51,822 bases of DNA from Candidatus Heimdallarchaeota archaeon (lineage in GTDB: Archaea; Asgardarchaeota; Heimdallarchaeia; Hodarchaeales; Hodarchaeaceae), in the NCBI GenBank assembly GCA_019057635.1, contig DXJL01000149.1, positions 1 through 51,822 of the forward strand, in the 5' to 3' direction. Below are positions 9,206 to 17,224 of the stretch, piece by piece. Position 1 is the first letter of the stretch. Each line of letters opens with the position of its first letter. A program made the position numbers and the translations under genes. The notes below the pieces were generated by a model, which saw only the letters and a program-made list of their open reading frames with translations, ran no database searches and was not told the DNA's origin.

Positions 9206-11593
9206 GTGAAAGGAATTTCTCAACCTAACATCATACCAAAAGATTTGAAACCTGCTGAAATTCTCTGTCTCGACGACGATGAGTGGTTCTTACGTTTATT
9301 AGTTAAAAAATTTCAAAGCGTTGATCCAAATTTTAATATAACAACAGCAATGAGTGTTGAAGAAGCACTAGACTACTTAAAGGAACAATCATACGATTGT
9401 ATTTTGTGTGATCACAAACTCCCTGGGACAATTACCATTCGCGGTAAGATCTTTCCTTCTGACGGTATCCATGTAATGCGGAAATTTAAAGATGAATTGG
9501 AAATCGACTCACCCTTTATCTTCGTGACAGGACAAGGATCAGAAGAGATAGCCTCACAAGCACTACAATTAGGAGCAGCAGGTTATTTCATTAAACGTGT
9601 TCAACCTGGTTACTACAGCTTAATGGCGACATCAATTCGCCAAATTATTGATCGATATTGGTTACAGCGTGAATTAAAGGAATCTGAGTTCCGTTATAAG
9701 GATTTATTTGAAAATGCGACTGGATTAATCTTTATTTTTGATACGAAAGGAAATTTACAAGAATCAAATCAGAACTTCTATACTATGTTCGGTTATAAAG
9801 AGGGGGAGAATTTAACTTACACCCAGATTGCTCACACAGCCGATTTCGATAAATGGCAGAACATGATTGATTCGATAATACTAGGGAATAATCAAATCCA
9901 ATTACTCAGAGCTGTTACAAAAGATAATACCGTACTCCATCTCGATATCAACGCTCGTCCACTCTGGGATAAACGCCAAAAAACAATCATTGGTATTCAA
10001 GCCATTGCACGAGACATTTCAGATCAAGTTAAGACCCAACAAGCATTAATAGATTCAGAAGAAAAGCATAGAAAGATCGTTGAAGGCTCAATTGATGGGA
10101 TAATTTTTCTTGATACTCAAGGTGGAGTCATCGATTGGAATCCTGCAGCAACTATAATAACAGGAATTGATCAAAATGACGCTGTAGGAAAAAAAATTGA
10201 AGAGATTTTACAATCATTAAAACCATCTCAAGTAAATGACCCTGAATCTGTAGAGGTTGATCCTTCGGTTATTCGAAAGGAGTACGAAAAACTATTCGCA
10301 TCAGAAGTCGATCTTCAGACTCCAAAAATGATTGAATTCAGCTTAGAGAATATAAAAACGGGCAAAAGGCATTTAATTGAAACCGTCGGCTTTATTGTTG
10401 AACATTCAAAAGGAAATCGTGTCGCAATTGTAATGCGTGATGTCACAGAGCGTCGTATCGCTGAAGCAGAAAGTCGATCACTTGCACAGCGATTTCAGAT
10501 GCTAATTGAACAAACAGCTATCGGTGTATGGGTAACTGATCTTACAGAAACTACGACATACGTTAATGAAAGTGTCGCACAGATTCTTGGTTATAGTAAA
10601 CGAGAAATTATTGGAGCCTCAGTTTTGGATTTTGCATCTCCGGAAAGTGCCGAAATAATCAAATCCAAAACAAAAAGCCGATTTGCTCAAAAAACCGTAA
10701 ATGATACATATGAACTACATTTCTTTCATAGAAATGGGAAAATCATAACCACACTTGTAACTGCAGCTGCAATTTATGATGAAAAAGGGAATCTTCAAGA
10801 AACTTATGGGCTTATTCGTGATGTTACGGATGAACGGGAGCGAGAACAAGAATTAAAACGTACAAAAGAATATTTAGAGTCAATAATAGCCTCCATGCCC
10901 GCTGGTGTCTATTCTTATGATTTAGATCAAAAAATAACGATGGTAAATCCTCGTTTAGTAGAAATTCTTCGATATACCTCTGAGAAAGAATTAATTGGCC
11001 ATTCAATTTATGATTTATTTCCATCTCGTGAACATACTACAGTTGAAAACTTGGTTAAAGAAAGAATGACTGGCCAACGATCAAAGGAATATATTCCACT
11101 CAATTATCTTACCAGACAAGGTGAAGAAGTGACTACATCTGTTACTTCCATTCCATTAGTAATTGATGAAAAAGTCGAGGGGGCTGTTGTCACAGTTTCA
11201 GATTTAACGGAACAAAGACAAATGGAAGAATATGTGCATAAAATCTCTCACGAATATAGGGTATTGCTAGAAAAACTTCCAGGGGGAATATTAAAAATCA
11301 ATAATCTTGGACAAATTGTCACGTATAATGAAAAAGCAGCTGAACTATTGAATTTCATTGATGTAGTTGATTTAGGAACTTTAAATTTACTGGAATATCA
11401 TCCATTCAAAGAAGCGGGGATTACAGAAAAATTTAGGAATTTGTTATACCAAAAAACTGATGAAGAGGTAATTGTAGCCGAGATTACGGATAATTTGGGG
11501 AAAAAGCACCCATTAAAATTCCATTTCTTTCCTGTGAAAGATCAGTACATGGAGAATCTTTCCTGGTTTTTGGTTGTCAATAGAACAGACTAA
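9206..11593 (+). CDS. Response-regulator receiver plus five PAS domains, no kinase domain
   Basis: Cytoplasmic signalling protein of 795 residues starting at GTG. The receiver domain (about 17-150) has its acidic pair D23/D24, phospho-acceptor D69 in CDHKLPG, T108 in FVTGQG and K130 in YFIKR, so it should be phosphorylated. It is followed by five PAS domains starting near FRYKDLFENATGLIF (about 168), KHRKIVEGSIDGIIF (about 288), RFQMLIEQTAIGVWV (about 428), YLESIIASMPAGVYS (about 555) and YRVLLEKLPGGILKI (about 682). The last PAS ends the protein: no HisKA, HATPase, GGDEF or DNA-binding domain follows. It may relay a phospho-signal to partners by PAS-PAS contact. The 222 bases upstream hold no other gene. 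Its 3' end overlaps the oxidoreductase gene by 4 bases. Confidence 0.85.
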   Translation: MKGISQPNIIPKDLKPAEILCLDDDEWFLRLLVKKFQSVDPNFNITTAMSVEEALDYLKEQSYDCILCDHKLPGTITIRGKIFPSDGIHVMRKFKDELEIDSPFIFVTGQGSEEIASQALQLGAAGYFIKRVQPGYYSLMATSIRQIIDRYWLQRELKESEFRYKDLFENATGLIFIFDTKGNLQESNQNFYTMFGYKEGENLTYTQIAHTADFDKWQNMIDSIILGNNQIQLLRAVTKDNTVLHLDINARPLWDKRQKTIIGIQAIARDISDQVKTQQALIDSEEKHRKIVEGSIDGIIFLDTQGGVIDWNPAATIITGIDQNDAVGKKIEEILQSLKPSQVNDPESVEVDPSVIRKEYEKLFASEVDLQTPKMIEFSLENIKTGKRHLIETVGFIVEHSKGNRVAIVMRDVTERRIAEAESRSLAQRFQMLIEQTAIGVWVTDLTETTTYVNESVAQILGYSKREIIGASVLDFASPESAEIIKSKTKSRFAQKTVNDTYELHFFHRNGKIITTLVTAAAIYDEKGNLQETYGLIRDVTDEREREQELKRTKEYLESIIASMPAGVYSYDLDQKITMVNPRLVEILRYTSEKELIGHSIYDLFPSREHTTVENLVKERMTGQRSKEYIPLNYLTRQGEEVTTSVTSIPLVIDEKVEGAVVTVSDLTEQRQMEEYVHKISHEYRVLLEKLPGGILKINNLGQIVTYNEKAAELLNFIDVVDLGTLNLLEYHPFKEAGITEKFRNLLYQKTDEEVIVAEITDNLGKKHPLKFHFFPVKDQYMENLSWFLVVNRTD

Positions 11594-12597
11594 ACTTCAA
11601 ATTCAATGACTTTTCCAGTTTCAATACCTTTTCTGGCCGCTTCGACTAATTTTAATGCATTAATACCATCATCAATTGTAACTAAAGGTTCACCATCACC
11701 CCTAATGCAATCTACTAGATTCCACATTTCAGAAAGTAGTGGTTCGCCGTAAACTTTTATCTGTTCTCCATTAGAAAAGGGAATACGAATAGCTGATACT
11801 TCCTTATCCCCTCGGGCAATTTCTAAACTCCTTAATTCAAGAATTTGAGTAAGCAAATTGGCACACAAAGTCGCTTTTGTACCTTCAATATCTATTGTCC
11901 GTAATTTCCCAGCGAATTCTCGACTCATCAAAAATGTTACTATAAATTCTTCCTCTTGAGATGTTAATACAATGATACTGGAATTTCCTATATTGTTTAA
12001 GGTGAGAGCAGAAGAGAATAACTTCAATTTACCTTTGGGAAATAAACGCATAGCTACATCAAAATCGTGGACTCCAATATCTTCATAAACATCACCAATT
12101 GAACCAAGACGTGCTTCAGCAACAGCTCCTCGCCTTTGAAATAGCACTGATCGAGGTTCTCCAATTACTCGCTTATCAAGAATTTCGATTATGCGAGAGA
12201 TAACTGGATTAAAAACTTCTACATGACCAACGATAGTTTTTAAATTTTTACCTTCAAGTTTACTCCTTAAATCAAGCGCTTGTTCTACAGAAGATGCAAC
12301 AGGTTTTTCTATAAGAAGTCCTTTCAAGGAAGGCAAAAGAGAAACGACTTCTAAAGCAACTTTTGCGTGAATGTCTGTTGGTGCTGCAACAATAACGCCA
12401 TTTGGTTTTCGTTCACTTGCTAACTCTTCTATAGTTGAAAAACTTGGAACATTAAATTTTCGACCTACCTTTTCTGCTGTAGCGTTATCAGGTTCAACAA
12501 TTGAATCTAGAAAACCCAATCTATGTAATAACCGCGCGTGGGAAAAACCCATTCTTCCCACTCCTACAACTGTTATTCGTATTGAATCATTTGACAT
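11590..12597 (-). CDS. Gfo/Idh/MocA family oxidoreductase
   Basis: NAD(P)-dependent sugar or cyclitol dehydrogenase-like protein, 335 residues. The Rossmann signature is VVGVGRMGFSH (GxGxxG at 12-17). AAPTDIHAKVALE gives the second nucleotide-binding strand. The family motif EKP is at 97-99 (LIEKPVASS). The C-terminal alpha/beta domain contains DIGVHDFDVAMRLF, where the D-x-x-x-H-D pattern carries the usual catalytic His. The C-terminal VDCIRGDGEPLVTIDDGI is also typical. The substrate is unknown; family members act on inositols, glucose derivatives, biliverdin and UDP-sugars. The gene is convergent with the receiver-PAS gene. Confidence 0.85.
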   Translation of the reverse strand: MSNDSIRITVVGVGRMGFSHARLLHRLGFLDSIVEPDNATAEKVGRKFNVPSFSTIEELASERKPNGVIVAAPTDIHAKVALEVVSLLPSLKGLLIEKPVASSVEQALDLRSKLEGKNLKTIVGHVEVFNPVISRIIEILDKRVIGEPRSVLFQRRGAVAEARLGSIGDVYEDIGVHDFDVAMRLFPKGKLKLFSSALTLNNIGNSSIIVLTSQEEEFIVTFLMSREFAGKLRTIDIEGTKATLCANLLTQILELRSLEIARGDKEVSAIRIPFSNGEQIKVYGEPLLSEMWNLVDCIRGDGEPLVTIDDGINALKLVEAARKGIETGKVIEFEV

Positions 12598-12634
12598 TTA
12601 CTAATCACCCTACTAGCATTTGAAGAGTTTTACA

Positions 12635-13981
12635 TTAAGCTTGATATGTTTCTTGTGCTAAGATTGCGAGAACTTGCATAGAATAAAAAAACGTGAGCAG
12701 GATGACTATTAGCATTATGAAGTATACAACAATATTCCATTGTTTTAGCACACGATCATAGAAATCACCCAATGGTAAAATTAAGATCAAAGAAATCCAA
12801 GTTGCTCCGAAAAAGACTGTGAATGAATGAGTCTTGAGAGATAAGTCCCGAAATAAGAAACCCGAAAACTCACCTACTAAACCCACTACCCCAATACTAA
12901 GGATTGCAAGGAGAACAGTTATACAAACTGTATAAATTGATCCCCAAGAAATGCCTTTGACGAATGATTGATTTCTGATTCCCCTTTCTTCAGTTGTTTT
13001 GATATCCCCTAAACGAAGGATTATCGGTCCTCCGCCAAAATAAATCCATAAAAAGTTAAAAACAGCCGTAATAAGCACTCGTGAAGAATCTAAGCGATAG
13101 TTTATGTGATAACCCGTTTTTCTGTACACGAAAAAGGTAGCTAGCCAGATAGGCATCATTAACAAGGATGTTAGAAGAAAGCCTGACATGATGCCAAAAA
13201 AACCATCCAAAATGATGTCAGTTTCGGTAATTAGGAAACTATATGGGCTATTGGGGTTTGAATATCTGTCAAACCAATAAAAGTAAATCATTGTAACCAA
13301 GATAAAAGATCCAATATAGTTCAGCAAATTCTGACGGTTAAACCCACCAAAATTTTTATTCAGAGAACTTAAGGTCTGGCGATCACGGTGTACTACTCCG
13401 AAAGAACGTGAATGTGAAATTGTACTTTTTATAGGAAAAGATCTTGATGTTCCTTGTCTGATTATTGTAAGTGGAATACTTGCAGGTTTTAATAATTGGG
13501 ACAACTCTACTTGAAATCCTTCAAATGGTTTCTCAAGTAACAAAGAACGTTTCGTTTTCCTACCAAAATCAGTTGCTCCACAATGTACACAATATCCTGT
13601 ATTTGGAGGATTTGGTTTCCAACAATGATTACAAATAACAGCTTGTGATCCTTCTTGAACGGAAGATTGCAATCGAGCTCCACATAAATGACAAAATAAA
13701 TGTCCTGTGGGGATTTCCTGTCGACATAAAGGACACTTTTGAATTTTGGCAATTACTGGTGATTCAGTGTCGAGAGATTTTCCGCATCTGATACAAAAAA
13801 TCGTTTTGGGAACTAACTCTTCACAATGTGGACATTTAATCTCACTAAATGAAGGTTGTTGAACCTTCTTCAAGGTAGAGCTCAATTTTTGCCCACAGGT
13901 AATACAAAATTCCGTTTTAGGGACGTTATTATTACAATGAGGACAATTAATTAGCGTTATATCCGTATTATCTGAATTCAT
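12635..13981 (-). CDS. Membrane protein with four N-terminal zinc ribbons (Yip1-like TM region)
   Basis: The 448-residue protein starts with four double-CxxC ribbons: CPHCNNNVPKTEFCITCG, CPHCEELVPKTIFCIRCG, CPLCRQEIPTGHLFCHLCG and CNHCWKPNPPNTGYCVHCG, each about 18 residues (together about 13-138). They are near copies, so internal duplication is likely. After a basic linker come about five to six hydrophobic segments from about 215 to the end (FILVTMIYFYWF, GIMSGFLLTSLLMMPIWLAT, ITAVFNFLWIYF, SIYTVCITVLLAIL, WISLILILPLG, IVVYFIMLIVILL). This resembles a Yip1-domain membrane protein with cytoplasmic ribbons, an arrangement seen in archaea with unknown function. The two CDSs to its right are small, and the 131-base gap upstream holds nothing recognised. 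Confidence 0.7.
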   Translation of the reverse strand: MNSDNTDITLINCPHCNNNVPKTEFCITCGQKLSSTLKKVQQPSFSEIKCPHCEELVPKTIFCIRCGKSLDTESPVIAKIQKCPLCRQEIPTGHLFCHLCGARLQSSVQEGSQAVICNHCWKPNPPNTGYCVHCGATDFGRKTKRSLLLEKPFEGFQVELSQLLKPASIPLTIIRQGTSRSFPIKSTISHSRSFGVVHRDRQTLSSLNKNFGGFNRQNLLNYIGSFILVTMIYFYWFDRYSNPNSPYSFLITETDIILDGFFGIMSGFLLTSLLMMPIWLATFFVYRKTGYHINYRLDSSRVLITAVFNFLWIYFGGGPIILRLGDIKTTEERGIRNQSFVKGISWGSIYTVCITVLLAILSIGVVGLVGEFSGFLFRDLSLKTHSFTVFFGATWISLILILPLGDFYDRVLKQWNIVVYFIMLIVILLTFFYSMQVLAILAQETYQA

Positions 13982-14112
13982 TAGATCTAAATGTCCTGTT
14001 TCGATTATTAGTTGTTTTCATCTATTCATATACTTGTTTAAAAATGATGTTCTGTTAAAGCAACAACCAATCTTGTTTATTGCTGATTTCTCACAAAGCA
14101 AAAAGAATTTTC

Positions 14113-14565
14113 TTAGTTCCAAATGAGAGTGAATACTCCAAACAAGAAAATTATTAACTCAATGACGATTATTTGTTTTTTCCTATAGTAATTCTGAATA
14201 AAATTCACAGAATTTGACTCTTCGAGAATTTCTAATGGATCCAAATTGAGAAATGACACTGAATAGTTGGAAAAAGGAGCAAATATATACACATTCCAAT
14301 CAATCATATCACTCATGAGATGTATGAAACCACCAAGGAAAAACCAACAGAAATTTGATTTTAGAAGGAAGGAAAAGGAAGTAAGAAAAATCCAAACCAT
14401 TGGATAGTGGGGAAAATAAGTCCGATGGTTCTTTTTTTGAAGAATTCCTAAGAATATATCTACATCTGGAAGAACACAGCCTAGAATTAATAACATATTC
14501 GAGAAAGAATCGATTTGAAGGATATTCACAAATATTATTCCGATTAAAAGATGGATATGAGGCAT
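14113..14565 (-). CDS. YdjM/DUF457-like membrane-bound metal-dependent hydrolase
   Basis: A small membrane protein whose family pattern is visible: MPHIHLLIG at the N terminus, LGCVLPDVDIF, FPHYPMVW and GGFIHLMSDMIDW. The conserved His and Asp residues at these places are the family's putative metal ligands. I chose the Met at 14565 because it starts the family's usual N-terminal phrase; a frame extension to 14643 adds 26 residues without family sense and would crowd the divergent gene. Hydrophobic segments make up most of the rest, with a last helix IVIELIIFLFGVFTLIW. Enzyme activity is not established for this family. Confidence 0.65.
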   Translation of the reverse strand: MPHIHLLIGIIFVNILQIDSFSNMLLILGCVLPDVDIFLGILQKKNHRTYFPHYPMVWIFLTSFSFLLKSNFCWFFLGGFIHLMSDMIDWNVYIFAPFSNYSVSFLNLDPLEILEESNSVNFIQNYYRKKQIIVIELIIFLFGVFTLIWN

Positions 14566-14692
14566 CAAATTGCATACCAGCTGGAAATCTATATACTGAT
14601 GCAGAATTTTCGAGTTTACTATGCGCATATAATTTAAAAACAAAATTCATTCTTTGATAAAGTGGTCAAATACATTTTGGGATAAATGTGCT

Positions 14693-15076
14693 ATGCCATA
14701 CCGTCAACCTTTAGAAAAGTTGCTTGAAGAAAAGAAAGTTCTTGGAGTGGTAATTTTTGACCCTTCCGGCAATGATTGGTGGCATACAGGGTCATTCCCG
14801 CAAGCAAATGACAGACTTTTAGATGGCTACTATTTAATTCACGAATGGTTAACATACCCAGCTTCTGCTGAAATAGCTGGAGTCAAATATCTGACATTAC
14901 TTAATGCGTACCCAGATTACTGGCTTTTGACAAATATGGAGGGCCAGGGATCCTTAATTCTCCAAAAAGCTACTAACGACTTTTATTTTTTCTGTTATCT
15001 AGATGAATCCATTGATCCACCTGACATCCAGAAAGAAGTAAAAGCGATTGCCGAGCTTTTCGCACAAGGCGTCTAA
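14693..15076 (+). CDS. Small uncharacterised protein, Roadblock/profilin-like fold suspected
   Basis: The protein has 127 residues from the ATG at 14693 (MPYRQPLEKLLEEKKVLG). A TTG start at 14654 would add 13 residues. The order helix (PLEKLLEEKK), strand-turn-strand (VLGVVIFDPSGNDWWHTG), helix (RLLDGYYLIHEWL), strand (KYLTLLNAYPDYWLLTN), strand (GSLILQKATNDFYFFCYLD), helix (IQKEVKAIAELFAQGV) matches the Roadblock/LC7 layout, though sequence identity is weak. It sits 10 bases before the phosphohexomutase start, so it is likely co-transcribed and might regulate or scaffold it. The fold call is inference. Confidence 0.5.
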   Translation: MPYRQPLEKLLEEKKVLGVVIFDPSGNDWWHTGSFPQANDRLLDGYYLIHEWLTYPASAEIAGVKYLTLLNAYPDYWLLTNMEGQGSLILQKATNDFYFFCYLDESIDPPDIQKEVKAIAELFAQGV

Positions 15077-15086
15077 GGGATTTATA

Positions 15087-16511
15087 ATGACATCAGGAAA
15101 CGATTATTCGAGTCTAAGCCATATTTTTCGAGCTTATGACGTACGAGGAGTATATAATAAAGAAATCACTGCTGCAGTCCATTATCGGATTGGTCTAGCC
15201 TTCGGAACATTCTTGCAGAGAAATCAAGGATTTCAAACCCAGGATCATTTTGTCTTTATTGCCTGGGATATTCGCCAAACAAGTTCACTATTAGCACAAG
15301 CTTTTGCTGCCGGAGTCATGTCTTCTGGAATACATATTGAGTATTCTGGGGAAGCATTACAATTTGGTGCATGTATGTTTTCAGCTTGGAAACGGAATGC
15401 ATTTGCTACGGCATACATAACTGCTTCTCATCTTCCTCCTGAATGGAATGGGGTCAAATTTTATTATGGTAATGGAGTGGGTTTTTCTGAAGAAGACAAT
15501 ATGAAAATTCGAGACATTTTCATTGAAGGTGATTTTCTTCAACCATCATGGACAGGGGTAGGACAAATGACTCGCTTGAATCTCAAAAATGAGTATCGTG
15601 ACTATTTAAGTACAAAGTTTACACTTAAAAGACCATTAAAAGTTGTTGTCGACTGTGGGAATGGCTCGTCATGTTTGTCAGCTCCTGAAGTCCTAAAATC
15701 TATCGGTCTTGAGGTAATTCCCTTATACTGTGAAGTCGATCCTGCTTTCCCCAATAGGTCTTCTGAACCCAATGAACAAACTTTGACTGAACTATCGAAA
15801 ATTGTTATTGAAGAGAAAGCAGATTTTGGAGTGGGATTCGATGGGGATGGTGATCGTGCTGTTATTGCCGATAATACAGGCCGTGTCTTACTCGCCGATA
15901 TTACAGGTCTGATTCTAGCCAAATATATGCTCTCGATTTTTCCGAAAAAGAAAAGGGTACTAGCGAATGTAGAATGTTCTCTTGCACTAGAAAAATCACT
16001 CCCTGAATCAACAATTGTTGATCGTATTAAAGTAGGCCATACATTCCTAACTGCAGATGCACAGGAAAAGAAGGATACATTAATTGGAATTGAGAGCTCT
16101 GGACATATGGTTTTTCCACATATATACCTATTTGATGATGCAATGATCATTCCTTTGATTTTAGCTGAAATGCTGTCGACAAAAGATACAGGTCTCTCTG
16201 AATTGGTCGACCAACTGCCATTATTGTATAAACGTAGAGTAGCTGTCCCAGCACCCGATAATATCAAATTTAACGCTATTACAAGTCTGTTACAAGAGAT
16301 TAAAGCATCCCATAATTCTGTAACTGACATCGATGGAATTGGTATTTCTTTTGGTGTTGAATCTTGGGTATTAATTCGTGCTAGTAATACTGGACCAAAA
16401 ATTCGCATCACTATAGAGGCAGAATCAGCTAATCAAGCAGACGAATTGCTAGTTAAATATCAAAAGTTATTAAAAGATAAGCTTCAAGAGATTACCTCTG
16501 CAATGGAATGA
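15087..16511 (+). CDS. Phosphomannomutase/phosphoglucomutase (alpha-D-phosphohexomutase)
   Basis: Interconverts hexose 1- and 6-phosphates, feeding nucleotide-sugar and glycan synthesis. The 474-residue length fits the family. I set the start at ATG 15087 because AAGGGA lies upstream and the next residues lead into FRAYDVRGVY, the family N terminus. The catalytic phosphoserine is S114 in TASHLPPEWNG, the metal loop is DGDGDR (252-257), the sugar-binding loop is ESSGHMVFP, and the phosphate-binding loop is RASNTGPKIRI. All four domains are therefore complete. In place of the more usual G-T-A-S-H-N-P the loop reads T-A-S-H-L-P, so the specificity may be shifted. Confidence 0.9.
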   Translation: MTSGNDYSSLSHIFRAYDVRGVYNKEITAAVHYRIGLAFGTFLQRNQGFQTQDHFVFIAWDIRQTSSLLAQAFAAGVMSSGIHIEYSGEALQFGACMFSAWKRNAFATAYITASHLPPEWNGVKFYYGNGVGFSEEDNMKIRDIFIEGDFLQPSWTGVGQMTRLNLKNEYRDYLSTKFTLKRPLKVVVDCGNGSSCLSAPEVLKSIGLEVIPLYCEVDPAFPNRSSEPNEQTLTELSKIVIEEKADFGVGFDGDGDRAVIADNTGRVLLADITGLILAKYMLSIFPKKKRVLANVECSLALEKSLPESTIVDRIKVGHTFLTADAQEKKDTLIGIESSGHMVFPHIYLFDDAMIIPLILAEMLSTKDTGLSELVDQLPLLYKRRVAVPAPDNIKFNAITSLLQEIKASHNSVTDIDGIGISFGVESWVLIRASNTGPKIRITIEAESANQADELLVKYQKLLKDKLQEITSAME

Positions 16512-16512
16512 T

Positions 16513-17220
16513 GTGTTAGAAATGACTGATAAAATCGGTTTAATAGGTGGGACTGGTCCATTAGGACAAGGATTAGCTTTGCGGTGGGGATTAGCAGGTG
16601 AACCTGTCTGGATGGGATCAAGACTGCAGGAAAAAGCGGATAAAATTACTCTTGAGATAAATTCGAAATTAAATAAGCAGATAATCCAGCCTATGACAAA
16701 TAAAGATTGTATTCAAGAAGCAGACATAATTCTGATCACTACTCCATTCAATTTCATGATTAAAACCATAGAACCACTATTACCTTACTTAACGGAGGAA
16801 AAAATCCTTGTAGATGTCACAGTTCCTCTGAAACCGTTTGAAAAGGGAAAAATGGTTGACATTCTTTCGCAAATAGATCTAAAAGCTCAAAGTGCCACGG
16901 AACTCCTCCGAAAAGTTGTTCCTCCCAGCATACCTGTAGTAGGTGCATTTAAAACCCTTTCAAATTTCACTTTAAGAGACATTGACAGATTACCAACCTT
17001 AGATCAGGATGTTTTCATTTTTAGTAAAGATAAAGAAGCTAAAAATAGAGTGAAGGAGAAAGCCCTAAAAATTGAGCATCTACGACCTGTTGACGCTGGA
17101 GGAACGCTTTCAGCAAGACATGTGGAAAGATTCACTACCTTCCTCATTGGTCTCAATCGGAGATATAAAACACATGATTCTGGAATTAAAGTTTCAGGGC
17201 TACCTACTCGGAAATGGTAA
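16513..17220 (+). CDS. npdG: F420-dependent NADP oxidoreductase
   Basis: Transfers hydride between reduced coenzyme F420 and NADP. It is 235 residues from GTG at 16513; ATG at 16522 (MTDKIGLIGGTG) is an equally likely start. The Rossmann loop GGTGPLGQGLALRW starts near residue 12. MGSRLQEKAD gives a Ser-Arg pair at the NADP phosphate site, and ADIILITTPF and VDVTVPLKPF follow, all characteristic of Fno/NpdG. The C-terminal VVGAFKTLSNFTL matches the F420-binding part. It lies one base after the mutase stop, so it is co-transcribed. It implies that the host makes coenzyme F420. It is convergent with the methyltransferase gene at 17225 (4 bases apart). Confidence 0.85.
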   Translation: MLEMTDKIGLIGGTGPLGQGLALRWGLAGEPVWMGSRLQEKADKITLEINSKLNKQIIQPMTNKDCIQEADIILITTPFNFMIKTIEPLLPYLTEEKILVDVTVPLKPFEKGKMVDILSQIDLKAQSATELLRKVVPPSIPVVGAFKTLSNFTLRDIDRLPTLDQDVFIFSKDKEAKNRVKEKALKIEHLRPVDAGGTLSARHVERFTTFLIGLNRRYKTHDSGIKVSGLPTRKW

Positions 17221-17224
17221 TTAC

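Noticed and set aside
15602-16411. 269-residue minus-strand frame
   Set aside because: Antisense to the phosphohexomutase, whose motifs are all intact.
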